From Motiliproteus sp041586615 (GTDB lineage Bacteria > Pseudomonadota > Gammaproteobacteria > Pseudomonadales > Balneatricaceae): 13,414 bases of DNA. The stretch covers positions 1 to 13,414 of the forward strand of contig JBFGZS010000075.1 in the NCBI GenBank assembly GCA_041586615.1, in the 5' to 3' direction. Every line of letters begins with the position of its first letter. Positions within the stretch are counted from its first letter, which is position 1. Under the pieces are notes generated by a model. It searched no databases. It saw only the letters and a list, made by a program, of their open reading frames with translations, and was not told the origin of the DNA. The translations under genes were made by a program, and so were the position numbers. This document shows, one piece after another, positions 6,275 to 13,370 of the stretch.

Positions 6275-7353
6275 ATGACCCGCGTTCAGATATACCCGTT
6301 GGCGAAGAGCTTGAACGAGCGCTTTCTCACCCGGGGTTAAGACTTGCACAGGCGCGAGAGGATAAGCATCTCGGGGTAGAGTTTGTTGCGTCGCGTTTGA
6401 ATATTCCGTCGCGCTATGTGTTAGCGCTGGAGTGCGGCGACTATGATAAGTTGCCCGGGCTTGCCTATGCGCGTGGCTACATTCGTGCCTATGCGAAGTT
6501 GCTGGGTTTGTCGCCGGATACGCTGATCAATGAGTTTAACCTCTTGTACAGTGCATCCGAGCAGCCTCGTCCCGTAACCTCTATCAATAAGGTAGGGCAG
6601 CAGGTAAAGCTCGGCGATGCGCCCATCCGGTTTTCATTGTGGTTGTTTGTTATTGTGTTGGCGGGCATCAGTTTATGGTGGTGGCAGACTCAGAGCACCA
6701 CGACGTTTTTACCGCAATCTTTGAGCTCCCGAGTGGGGGATATTGAAAAACCAGTTGCCCCTCCGCGTGTTGACGTCACTGCGAATATTATCGCTAGAAC
6801 CGCTGAAGTCGTACCGCCCATAGCAGAGGCGCTACCCGGTCAAACTGAGCAGGATGCGCCTGTTATTGAAGCGGAGCCGAGCTATCTCAGTGACGAGGAG
6901 GTTGCCGAACTGGCACGCAGAATGGAGAGTGAGCCTGTATCACCTTCTGACGTTGGGCAGCAGGATTCTACTGCGGTTCCACCTAGCGATGCTATGGTAC
7001 GACTCAAACAAAGCGCTCCCCTGGATGCTCCCGGAAGCGTGTCGGCCACGGCGGCACGCTCTACAGAGTTTGCCCCTGATAATGTTGTTGTCGCGCCTGC
7101 TAAGGCCGTCGTTCTGTCCCGTCTGGTGATTGAATTTAATGACGATTGCTGGGTTACGGTACGCGACGCCTCGGACAAACCGCTTTTTTCGGGTATGAAA
7201 CGGGCAGGGCAGACGCTGGATCTCCAGCTGGAGACCCCGGGCAAGTTGTTGGTGGGGCGGGTTTCGTCCGTTGTGCGTGCCGAATTTGATGGCGAGCTCC
7301 TGGATCTTCGGGCTATAGCTAAAAAAGATGTCGCCAAGATTTCGCTGCCCTGA
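6271..7353 (+). CDS. rodZ: RodZ cytoskeletal/cell-shape protein
   Basis: A 360-residue single-pass inner-membrane protein that links MreB filaments to the elongation machinery. The N-terminal helix-turn-helix domain (about residues 22-92) includes GLRLAQAREDK, YVLALECGDYDKLPG and AYARGYIRAYAKLLGL, the MreB-binding Xre-like fold. One transmembrane helix follows near residues 121-138, then a proline/alanine-rich acidic periplasmic linker (about 140-285). A C-terminal beta domain (DUF4115; LVIEFNDDCWVTVRDA onward) closes the protein. The start is GTG at 6271, inside the pilW stop; the nearby ATG is out of frame. ispG normally follows rodZ in this cluster, but hisS follows here. Confidence 0.94.
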   Translation: MNDPRSDIPVGEELERALSHPGLRLAQAREDKHLGVEFVASRLNIPSRYVLALECGDYDKLPGLAYARGYIRAYAKLLGLSPDTLINEFNLLYSASEQPRPVTSINKVGQQVKLGDAPIRFSLWLFVIVLAGISLWWWQTQSTTTFLPQSLSSRVGDIEKPVAPPRVDVTANIIARTAEVVPPIAEALPGQTEQDAPVIEAEPSYLSDEEVAELARRMESEPVSPSDVGQQDSTAVPPSDAMVRLKQSAPLDAPGSVSATAARSTEFAPDNVVVAPAKAVVLSRLVIEFNDDCWVTVRDASDKPLFSGMKRAGQTLDLQLETPGKLLVGRVSSVVRAEFDGELLDLRAIAKKDVAKISLP

Positions 7354-7405
7354 GTAGCGGTTTGCTTTGGCAGTTATTGATTAACTGATAGTTAGGGTTG
7401 TTATT

Positions 7406-8680
7406 TTGGCAAAGATACAAGCCATTCGTGGTATGAACGATATTCTACCTGATCAGACGCCCGCATGGCGTCATCTGGAAGCCTGTGTGGAGCAGGTTCT
7501 GGATCAGTTTGCCTACAGCGAGATACGTTTGCCGTTGGTAGAAAAAACTGAGCTGTTTAAACGTTCCATTGGCGAAGTGACCGATATCGTCGAAAAGGAG
7601 ATGTATACCTTTGATGATCGTAACGGTGAAAGCCTGACGCTTAGGCCTGAGGGAACTGCAGGTTGTGTTCGCGCCGCTGAAGAGCATGGTTTGCTGTTTA
7701 ACCAAGTTCGCCGTTTGTGGTATCGGGGCGCGATGTTCCGCTATGAAAAACCGCAGAAGGGCCGCTATCGTCAATTCCATCAAATTGGCGTCGAGACCTT
7801 TGGCATGGACAATGCGGCTATCGATGCCGAAGTGATTATGCTGAGCGCGCGTTTATGGAAAGCACTGGGGCTGCAAAATGCGGTAACGTTGCAACTCAAC
7901 TCCTTGGGGTCCAATGCCGCGCGTGCCGCTTACCGTGAGGCTTTGGTTCATTACCTGAACCAGCACCTCGATCAGTTAGATGAAGATTCACTGCGCAGGC
8001 TTGAAAGCAATCCACTAAGAATTCTTGATTCGAAAGATAGCGGAACCCAAGCGTTGTTGGCGGGAGCGCCTGTGCTAACGGAGTATCTAGACGACGAATC
8101 ACGGCAGCATTTTGCCGAGCTCTGCGCATTGCTTGACCGAGCTGGCATCGCGTATGAAATTAACACCCGGTTGGTTCGTGGGCTGGACTATTACTGCAAG
8201 ACCGTTTTTGAGTGGGTGACGGATAGCCTTGGTGCGCAAGGGACCGTTTGTGCTGGAGGTCGCTATGATGGTCTCGTTAAACAACTCGGTGGACGGCCGA
8301 CCCCGGCCGTCGGTTTTGCGATGGGCGTTGAGCGTCTGGTGTTGCTCCTTGATACCCTGAACCTGGTGCCCGCGCAGCTTAAGGTACCCCTCGATCTGTA
8401 TATTGCTCCTGAGATAAAAGGCTTGCAGTCGGAAGTTATGCTGCTGGGTGAGCGGGTGCGTGATGCTTTCCCTGCGCTACGTGTGATGACACATTGCAGT
8501 GGTATTAAAAACATTAATAATAAGGCCCGTCAAACGGGGGCTGGATTAATCGTTGTTATTAATCGTTCGGCATCAGAAGCACTGGAATATACGCTCTGGG
8601 ATGGTGATCAACCCACTGCGGGTCTTGACGAGTCTGGCTTGTTCAAACAATTGTCCGACATTCGCCAGGCCTGTTTATAA
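7406..8680 (+). CDS. hisS: histidyl-tRNA synthetase
   Basis: A 424-residue class II synthetase charging tRNA-His. Motif 2 lies near residues 104-128 (RLWYRGAMFRYEKPQ and RYRQFHQIG). The histidine-specific motifs are RGLDYY (258-263) and AGGRYDGL (283-290), and motif 3 is near 302-310 (GFAMGVER). The C-terminal anticodon-binding domain (about 328-424) is present though less conserved. The start is taken as the rare codon TTG at 7406 because MAKIQAIRGMND matches the family N-terminus; AGGG at 7393-7396 is upstream. The first in-frame ATG (7433) would remove IQAIRG. The 52-bp gap after rodZ is too short for ispG and holds a small hairpin, CAGTTA/TAACTG (7371-7387). Confidence 0.96.
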   Translation: MAKIQAIRGMNDILPDQTPAWRHLEACVEQVLDQFAYSEIRLPLVEKTELFKRSIGEVTDIVEKEMYTFDDRNGESLTLRPEGTAGCVRAAEEHGLLFNQVRRLWYRGAMFRYEKPQKGRYRQFHQIGVETFGMDNAAIDAEVIMLSARLWKALGLQNAVTLQLNSLGSNAARAAYREALVHYLNQHLDQLDEDSLRRLESNPLRILDSKDSGTQALLAGAPVLTEYLDDESRQHFAELCALLDRAGIAYEINTRLVRGLDYYCKTVFEWVTDSLGAQGTVCAGGRYDGLVKQLGGRPTPAVGFAMGVERLVLLLDTLNLVPAQLKVPLDLYIAPEIKGLQSEVMLLGERVRDAFPALRVMTHCSGIKNINNKARQTGAGLIVVINRSASEALEYTLWDGDQPTAGLDESGLFKQLSDIRQACL

Positions 8681-8763
8681 TCGACGCCAGTACGCGTGGT
8701 CGGTTTTCCAAGCGATGAGCGTTTTTACAACACATTTAGTGTGAAGAGAATAAGGAGTCGAGA

Positions 8764-9420
8764 GTGGCAGATCTGCGTACTGAAGAAGAACAGATAGAAG
8801 TTATCAAAAACTGGTGGAAGGAAAACGGTCGTTCGACGGTTATTGGTGTTGTTGCTGCAGTTGTCGTTGTGTTTGGCTGGAAAAGTTATCAGCAGTACGA
8901 ACAGGATACGGGCGAAAAAGCGTCAGCTATTTATCAGAATATGCTTCAGGCTAGCGGCGCGGGTCAAGGGCAGGGGTTATCCGAAGAGCAGCGTATGTCT
9001 GTCCGTCATCTGGCGGGACAGCTGAAGACTGACTATGCCGATCTGGCTTACGCGGATTACGCGGCGTTCTGGTTAGCAAAGGATGCCGTAGAGCAGGGTG
9101 ATTTAACGTTGGCGCAAAAGGAGTTGGAATGGATATTGGCCAGCAAGCCCAGCCCTGAAACACAGCGGATCGCTAATTTACGTTTGGCGCGCGTTATTCT
9201 GGCCCAAGGAAATGCCGAGCAGGCTTTGGCGACTCTCGATGCAGCCAAGGGGCAGGGTTTTGATCTGTCTTACCTCGAAGTGCGCGGTGATATCTTGCTT
9301 GAATTAGGGCGAGTTGAGGAAGCCCGCGCGTCTTATCAAAAGGCTGTCGCGGCTGCCGCTGGCGCTCAAACCCCTGTGCTGACATTGAAGCTAGAAGATT
9401 TGGCTGCAGCTGAAGGATGA
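8764..9420 (+). CDS. yfgM: YfgM (AncA) inner-membrane TPR protein
   Basis: A 218-residue protein with a cytoplasmic N-terminus (starting MADLRTEEEQIEVIKNWW), one transmembrane helix at about residues 23-40, and a periplasmic domain of TPR-like helices. In E. coli YfgM associates with PpiD and the SecYEG translocon and takes part in periplasmic chaperoning. The start is GTG with a near-ideal AAGGAG (8752-8757) six bases upstream. The stop overlaps the bamB start as ATGA, so the two are probably co-translated. It lies between hisS and bamB, its usual place. Confidence 0.92.
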   Translation: MADLRTEEEQIEVIKNWWKENGRSTVIGVVAAVVVVFGWKSYQQYEQDTGEKASAIYQNMLQASGAGQGQGLSEEQRMSVRHLAGQLKTDYADLAYADYAAFWLAKDAVEQGDLTLAQKELEWILASKPSPETQRIANLRLARVILAQGNAEQALATLDAAKGQGFDLSYLEVRGDILLELGRVEEARASYQKAVAAAAGAQTPVLTLKLEDLAAAEG

Positions 9421-10583
9421 TAACGGTGCGAAATGCGGGGGGCTATGTCCGGTCTGGTTGCTTGGTGATTCTTGCCGGTCTGCTCTCCGGCTGTGGCTTG
9501 TGGAGCTCTGAAGACGAGATAAAACCGGCTGAATTGGTTGATTTTCAGGCGCAAAAGACGGTGTCTGTGTTGTGGTCTGAAGACATCGGTAATCCATTGG
9601 GCAATGACTTCCATCGGATGCGACCTTATCTGACGGATGAGCGGGTCTATATTGCCGATAAAGATGGCCACCTTTCCGCCTTAGAGCGCTCTACCGGTCG
9701 TGAAATTTGGCAGCAATCGCTTAAGCAGTCGTTGTTGGGCGGTGTAGGTGGCGATGACACGCGTCTTTTCGTGACCACGCGCGATGGCGAGGCGATCGCC
9801 TTAAGCCAGGACGACGGTCGTCTGTTGTGGCGTGCAACGCTGACTAGTGAGAGCTTGTCGCCCATACAAGCGGGTAATGGCCTGGCCCTGGCCCAGACCA
9901 TTGACGGTAAATTAGCTGCGCTCTCGTCGCTGGATGGAAGCCTGCGCTGGGTTTATGACGCGCAGTTACCTTCACTCACGCTGCGCGGGACAAGCCAGCC
10001 GCTGTTTATCGGTCAGCGCATCTATCTTGGCTTGGCTAATGGAAAACTCCTGGCGCTAGATGCCGCCAATGGTGAATCGTTGTGGGAAACGCGCGTCGCA
10101 TTACCGCAGGGCAAGACCGAGCTTGAACGCATAGTCGATATTGACGGCGCAATGATTGAAGATGACGGTCTGTTGTATGTGACCAGTTATCAAGGACGCA
10201 TGGCGAGTGTTTCTGCACGAGATGGACGGACTTTATGGGCAAAGGCGTTATCCAGCTTTCATGGGGCGGTGAAAGAAGAGGGGCGTCTCTTTACCAGTGA
10301 TGCTGATGATGCCGTCGTTGCACATGACGTGCGTTCTGGCGGTGTTATCTGGCGACAGGATTCGCTGTCTAATCGTCAGATTGGTGCCCCAGTCGTTATA
10401 TCCGGTCACGTGGCTGTCGCTGATTTTGAAGGCGTTATTCATTTCGTTAATCAGAATGACGGTAGTTTTGCCGCGAGATACAAGGTTGATTCATCCGGCG
10501 CCCAGGGACCGATGATTGCTGATGCTGGTGTCTTGTATATTCTCGATACCAGCGGTCAGCTGACAGCGTTAACGCTGCAGTAA
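9417..10583 (+). CDS. bamB: outer-membrane protein assembly factor BamB
   Basis: A 388-residue lipoprotein of the BAM complex that inserts beta-barrel proteins into the outer membrane. The lipobox is L23-S24-G25-C26, followed by G and no aspartate at +2, consistent with outer-membrane sorting. The mature part is an eight-bladed PQQ/WD-type beta-propeller with recurrent blade signatures such as LSALERSTGREIWQQSL, LLALDAANGESLWE and VDSSGAQGP. ATG 9417 overlaps the yfgM stop. GTG 9426 in the same frame is an alternative start with better spacing (8 bp) from AAGGA at 9413-9417, and would shorten the signal peptide by three residues. The 3' end contains a 14-bp perfect palindrome (10564-10577). 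Confidence 0.95.
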   Translation: MITVRNAGGYVRSGCLVILAGLLSGCGLWSSEDEIKPAELVDFQAQKTVSVLWSEDIGNPLGNDFHRMRPYLTDERVYIADKDGHLSALERSTGREIWQQSLKQSLLGGVGGDDTRLFVTTRDGEAIALSQDDGRLLWRATLTSESLSPIQAGNGLALAQTIDGKLAALSSLDGSLRWVYDAQLPSLTLRGTSQPLFIGQRIYLGLANGKLLALDAANGESLWETRVALPQGKTELERIVDIDGAMIEDDGLLYVTSYQGRMASVSARDGRTLWAKALSSFHGAVKEEGRLFTSDADDAVVAHDVRSGGVIWRQDSLSNRQIGAPVVISGHVAVADFEGVIHFVNQNDGSFAARYKVDSSGAQGPMIADAGVLYILDTSGQLTALTLQ

Positions 10584-10621
10584 CGACTAACCGTATTCCT
10601 TGAAGAATGCGAAATAATTCT

Positions 10622-10660
10622 GCGGATGCCCATGATGTATGGGTGTCCGCTTCTTTTTTT
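10622..10660 (+). terminator. strong intrinsic terminator between bamB and der
   Basis: Positions 10622-10633 pair fully with 10639-10650 in a 12-base-pair stem (GCGGATGCCCAT with ATGGGTGTCCGC, two G-U pairs) around a five-base loop. TTCTTTTTTT follows directly. This is the clearest terminator in the window and should end the bamB transcript. It ends only 20 bp before the der start codon. Confidence 0.92.
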
Positions 10661-10680
10661 GATCAGATCAGGTGAGTTCC

Positions 10681-12096
10681 ATGATCCCCGTAATAGCCCT
10701 TGTTGGGCGTCCTAATGTAGGGAAATCTACCCTGTTTAATCAGTTGACGCGTTCACGTGACGCACTGGTTGCCGATTATTCTGGGTTAACCCGCGATCGA
10801 AAATATGGCGAAGGGCGTTTGGAAGAACGTGATTTCATCGTTGTGGATACCGGCGGTATCTCGGGTAACGAAATAGGGATAGATTCGGCCATGGCCAGTC
10901 AGTCTTTTCTGGCTATTGAAGAAGCCGATATCGTGCTTTTTCTGGTGGATGGGCGTGCAGGGATTCACCCGGCAGATACGATGATCGCGGAGCATCTGCG
11001 GCGGTGCGGTAAGCCGTTTCATCTTGTAGTCAACAAAACGGACGGTATTGATCCGGATGTGGCCGTATCAGATTTCTTTCAGCTAGGTCTTGGTGTTGAT
11101 CCCTTTGCGATAGCGGCTTCTCATGGCCGAGGTACCCGCTTGTTAATCGAGGTGGTATTGCAGTCCTTTCCCGTGGATGAGGGCGGCAGCGCGGATGAAT
11201 TGAGCAGCGGTGTGCGTATTGCGGTTGTTGGCCGGCCTAATGTTGGTAAGTCTACGTTGGTCAATCGGATGCTGGGTGAAGACCGGGTTGTCGTATTTGA
11301 TGAGGCGGGGACCACCAGGGACAGTATCTATATTCCTTATGAGCGCGATGGTGAGAAATACACCCTGATCGATACGGCAGGGGTGCGGCGTAGAAAGAAT
11401 ATTAAAGAAACGGTTGAGAAGTTTTCGATTATTAAAACGCTCCAGGCCATTAAAGACGCGCATGTTGTCGTCGCGGTGATGGATGCCCAGGAAGGCCTGA
11501 CAGATCAAGATCTGCATATGTTGGGCTTTGTCCTGGATTCCGGGCGAGCGTTGGTTATTGCGCTAAATAAGTGGGATGGGATGACGGCGGATGCTCGTGA
11601 CTCCATCAAGCGACAGCTGGAGCGTAAGTTGGTATTTGCTGACTTCGCCACTATCCACTTTATTTCGGCTCTGCACGGTACGGGCGTTGGGGACCTTTAC
11701 GTTTCCGTTGATCAGGCCTATAGCTCGGCCATGGGTAAGTGGCCGACAAACCGATTAACTAAATTACTCGAGGATGTCGTTGCCGATCATCAGCCGCCCT
11801 TGGTCAATGGACGTCGGATAAAATTACGTTATGTTCACCAGGGCGGGTCTAATCCACCGTTGTTTATCGTCCATGGTAATCAGACGTCGCAGTTGCCCGA
11901 TTCTTATAAACGCTACCTGCAAAATCGGTTTATCAGCATACTGGAAATCAAAGGCACGCCGGTTCGCTTTGAATTTCGTTCAGGGGATAACCCCTTCAAG
12001 GACAAAAAGAACGAGTTGACCCGCAGGCAGGTTCAAAAGAAGTTGCGTATGCAGGAGTTTAATCGTCGATCGAAGAAGAAGGCAGGTAAACGCTAG
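10681..12096 (+). CDS. der: ribosome biogenesis GTPase Der (EngA)
   Basis: A 471-residue essential GTPase with two tandem G domains and a KH-like domain, acting in assembly of the 50S ribosomal subunit. G domain 1 has GRPNVGKS (9-16), DTGG near 56 and NKTD (118-121). G domain 2 has GRPNVGKS (184-191), DTAG near 231 and NKWD (296-299). The KH-like domain spans about 355-440 and the tail is strongly basic (NRRSKKKAGKR). The linker between the G domains is only about 15 residues, shorter and less acidic than in E. coli. A GTG at 10672 is in frame, but ATG 10681 matches the family start (MIPVIALVGRP) and has AGGTGAG (10670-10676) at good spacing. murI begins 2 bp after the stop. Confidence 0.96.
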   Translation: MIPVIALVGRPNVGKSTLFNQLTRSRDALVADYSGLTRDRKYGEGRLEERDFIVVDTGGISGNEIGIDSAMASQSFLAIEEADIVLFLVDGRAGIHPADTMIAEHLRRCGKPFHLVVNKTDGIDPDVAVSDFFQLGLGVDPFAIAASHGRGTRLLIEVVLQSFPVDEGGSADELSSGVRIAVVGRPNVGKSTLVNRMLGEDRVVVFDEAGTTRDSIYIPYERDGEKYTLIDTAGVRRRKNIKETVEKFSIIKTLQAIKDAHVVVAVMDAQEGLTDQDLHMLGFVLDSGRALVIALNKWDGMTADARDSIKRQLERKLVFADFATIHFISALHGTGVGDLYVSVDQAYSSAMGKWPTNRLTKLLEDVVADHQPPLVNGRRIKLRYVHQGGSNPPLFIVHGNQTSQLPDSYKRYLQNRFISILEIKGTPVRFEFRSGDNPFKDKKNELTRRQVQKKLRMQEFNRRSKKKAGKR

Positions 12097-12098
12097 TC

Positions 12099-12956
12099 AT
12101 GCTGAATAAGGCAGTTAGTCGTGAATTGCCGATTGGTGTGTTTGATTCGGGAGTCGGCGGCTTAACCGTGTTGCAGGCGATACATCGCCTGCTTCCTCAT
12201 GAAAAATTGCTGTATCTGGGTGATACCGCGCGCGTTCCTTATGGTACGAAAAGTGCGGAATCAGTTTCTCGTTACGCGGCTCAGGCTGCGCAGGTCCTCA
12301 TTGATCAAAATATTAAGGCGCTCGTGGTTGCCTGCAATACGGCTTCGGCCGTCGCCGTATCGGACTTGCAGGCGCGCTATCCGCATATCCCGGTCATTGG
12401 TGTCATCGAACCGGGAGCAATCGCCAGTTGCCGTGTGTCTAAAACCGGTCACATCGCTGTGATAGCCACCGAGAGTACGGTTCGAGGTGAAGCTTACCCC
12501 TTAGCTATCCGGAAAATACGGCCAGATGCCGTCGTGGAGCAAGCCGCTTGCTCGCTCTTTGTTGCGCTGGCAGAAGAGGGGTGGGTTGAAGGCGAGCTTC
12601 TAGAGCAGGTGCTGGCGCGTTATCTTCAGCCGTTGTTATCCGCACACCCTGAAAGCCAGACGGTCGATTGTCTGGTCTTGGGTTGCACGCACTTTCCTGT
12701 GCTTAGGCATGCGATTGCGGCGGTGGCCGGGCCGACGGTCTCTTTGGTGGATTCGGCTGAAACCACGGCAGAGGTTCTGAAGGCGCGTTTAGATGCCGTT
12801 AATCTGAGTGCAGCGGAGCCTGTGTCAGCCGTCGAGCAGGTACAGTTTCTCGTGACGGATGGGCCAGAGCGTTTTGCGCGCGTGGCGTCGGTTTTTTTTG
12901 GTGACAAGATTAAGTCCGACTGTGTGCGTCTGGTGGACTTGCCTGTTTTTGCATAG
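12099..12956 (+). CDS. murI: glutamate racemase
   Basis: A 285-residue cytoplasmic enzyme that interconverts L- and D-glutamate, supplying D-glutamate for peptidoglycan stem peptides. The two catalytic cysteines are C79 in VVACNTAS and C196 in LGCTHFP. D16-S17 in FDSGVGG and the substrate-binding GDTARVPYGTKS are also present. It starts 2 bp after der and is probably on the same transcript. The next gene is an rRNA operon, as in E. coli, where murI lies before rrnB. The order der-murI differs from E. coli. No convincing terminator follows; the hairpin at 12957-12974 is imperfect and has no T-run. Confidence 0.95.
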   Translation: MLNKAVSRELPIGVFDSGVGGLTVLQAIHRLLPHEKLLYLGDTARVPYGTKSAESVSRYAAQAAQVLIDQNIKALVVACNTASAVAVSDLQARYPHIPVIGVIEPGAIASCRVSKTGHIAVIATESTVRGEAYPLAIRKIRPDAVVEQAACSLFVALAEEGWVEGELLEQVLARYLQPLLSAHPESQTVDCLVLGCTHFPVLRHAIAAVAGPTVSLVDSAETTAEVLKARLDAVNLSAAEPVSAVEQVQFLVTDGPERFARVASVFFGDKIKSDCVRLVDLPVFA

Positions 12957-13120
12957 CCGACGAAATATCATCGGTGTGGTTCAGAGCGTGGTGCGGGCTT
13001 TCATTCTGGTAAATGTCGCGTTGTTCTGTTCTGTTCTGTTAAGTGTTGCGCTGTAAAGCAAGCAGAGGACCCATTCGCCGAAGCTATCAAATATTACTGA
13101 ATAATTTGTGTTGGTGTGTG
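12957..13120 (+). other. non-coding stretch between murI and the rRNA promoter
   Basis: No gene is supported here. It holds an imperfect hairpin just after murI (12957-12974), a GTTCT tandem repeat (13023-13040) and, from about 13088 to 13110, an AT-rich segment with A/T runs directly upstream of the rRNA -35. That segment is placed where an UP element (alpha-subunit contact) would lie. Fis sites are expected in such regions but cannot be assigned by eye. Confidence 0.5.
13023..13040. repeat. 5-bp tandem repeat (GTTCT x3.6)
   Basis: Three perfect GTTCT units plus a partial GTT run without interruption, about 80 bp upstream of the rRNA promoter. It is the same kind of short slippage repeat as in the other large spacers of the window. 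Confidence 0.9.
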
Positions 13121-13155
13121 TTGACAGTCAGATCCATGACTGTAGAATACGCCCC
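13121..13155 (+). promoter_or_regulatory. rRNA operon P1 promoter with GC-rich discriminator
   Basis: A perfect -35 TTGACA (13121-13126) is followed after a 16-bp spacer by -10 TAGAAT (13143-13148). Both the consensus -35 with a 16-bp spacer and the GC-rich run ACGCCCC between the -10 and the likely start (near 13155) are hallmarks of rrn P1 promoters under ppGpp/DksA and initiating-NTP control. No second (P2) promoter was recognised in the leader. Confidence 0.9.
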
Positions 13156-13158
13156 TCA

Positions 13159-13229
13159 GTTGAACGAGACGCCACAGCGACTCGACAACGAACCGCTCTT
13201 TAACAACTCGATCAAGTAATTCGTGTGGG
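13159..13229 (+). promoter_or_regulatory. rRNA antitermination region: boxB-like hairpin, boxA, boxC
   Basis: A boxB-like hairpin is formed by GTTG/CAAC and CGAG/CTCG arms (13159-13168 with 13181-13189). Five bases later comes boxA, GCTCTTTAACAA (13195-13206), identical to the E. coli rrn core bound by NusB/S10. A boxC-like CGTGTGGG follows at 13222-13229. The order and spacing match rrn leaders, where these signals load Nus factors so that RNA polymerase resists Rho across the untranslated operon. Confidence 0.88.
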
Positions 13230-13343
13230 TGCTTGCTGAGATGCAACATGCAGCATTATCAGGGCATTCAACGCGTAAAGAATACGCTAAACGTTAAGTT
13301 TGGTTTAGGTTTTATTAGTTAGTGTTCTGAGCTTAAAAAATTC

Positions 13344-13359
13344 GATCATTTCGGTGATC
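13344..13359 (+). other. leader hairpin with UUCG loop before 16S rRNA
   Basis: GATCAT and GTGATC pair (one terminal G-U) around a TTCG tetraloop, 12 nt before the mature 16S 5' end. It belongs to the 16S leader that is removed by RNase III and RNase E/G processing. The 3' trailer that would complete the processing stem is outside the window. Confidence 0.5.
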
Positions 13360-13370
13360 ACACAGTTTTG

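Noticed and set aside
6882..7337. 151-residue minus-strand frame opposite rodZ
   Set aside because: It is antisense to the rodZ linker and C-terminal domain, serine/arginine/threonine-rich as expected for a shadow frame, and has no ribosome site or homology that I recognise.
7354..7405. Remnant of a decayed ispG
   Set aside because: Fifty-two AT-rich bases with no recognisable IspG coding fragment in any frame.
10564..10577. Perfect 14-bp palindrome CAGCGTTAACGCTG at the end of bamB as an operator
   Set aside because: It lies within codons for the conserved BamB C-terminus, and no nearby promoter or second site supports regulation.
13230..13370. Second rRNA promoter (P2) in the leader
   Set aside because: No -35/-10 pair of reasonable quality and spacing was found; the AT-rich stretch near 13300-13340 lacks recognisable hexamers.
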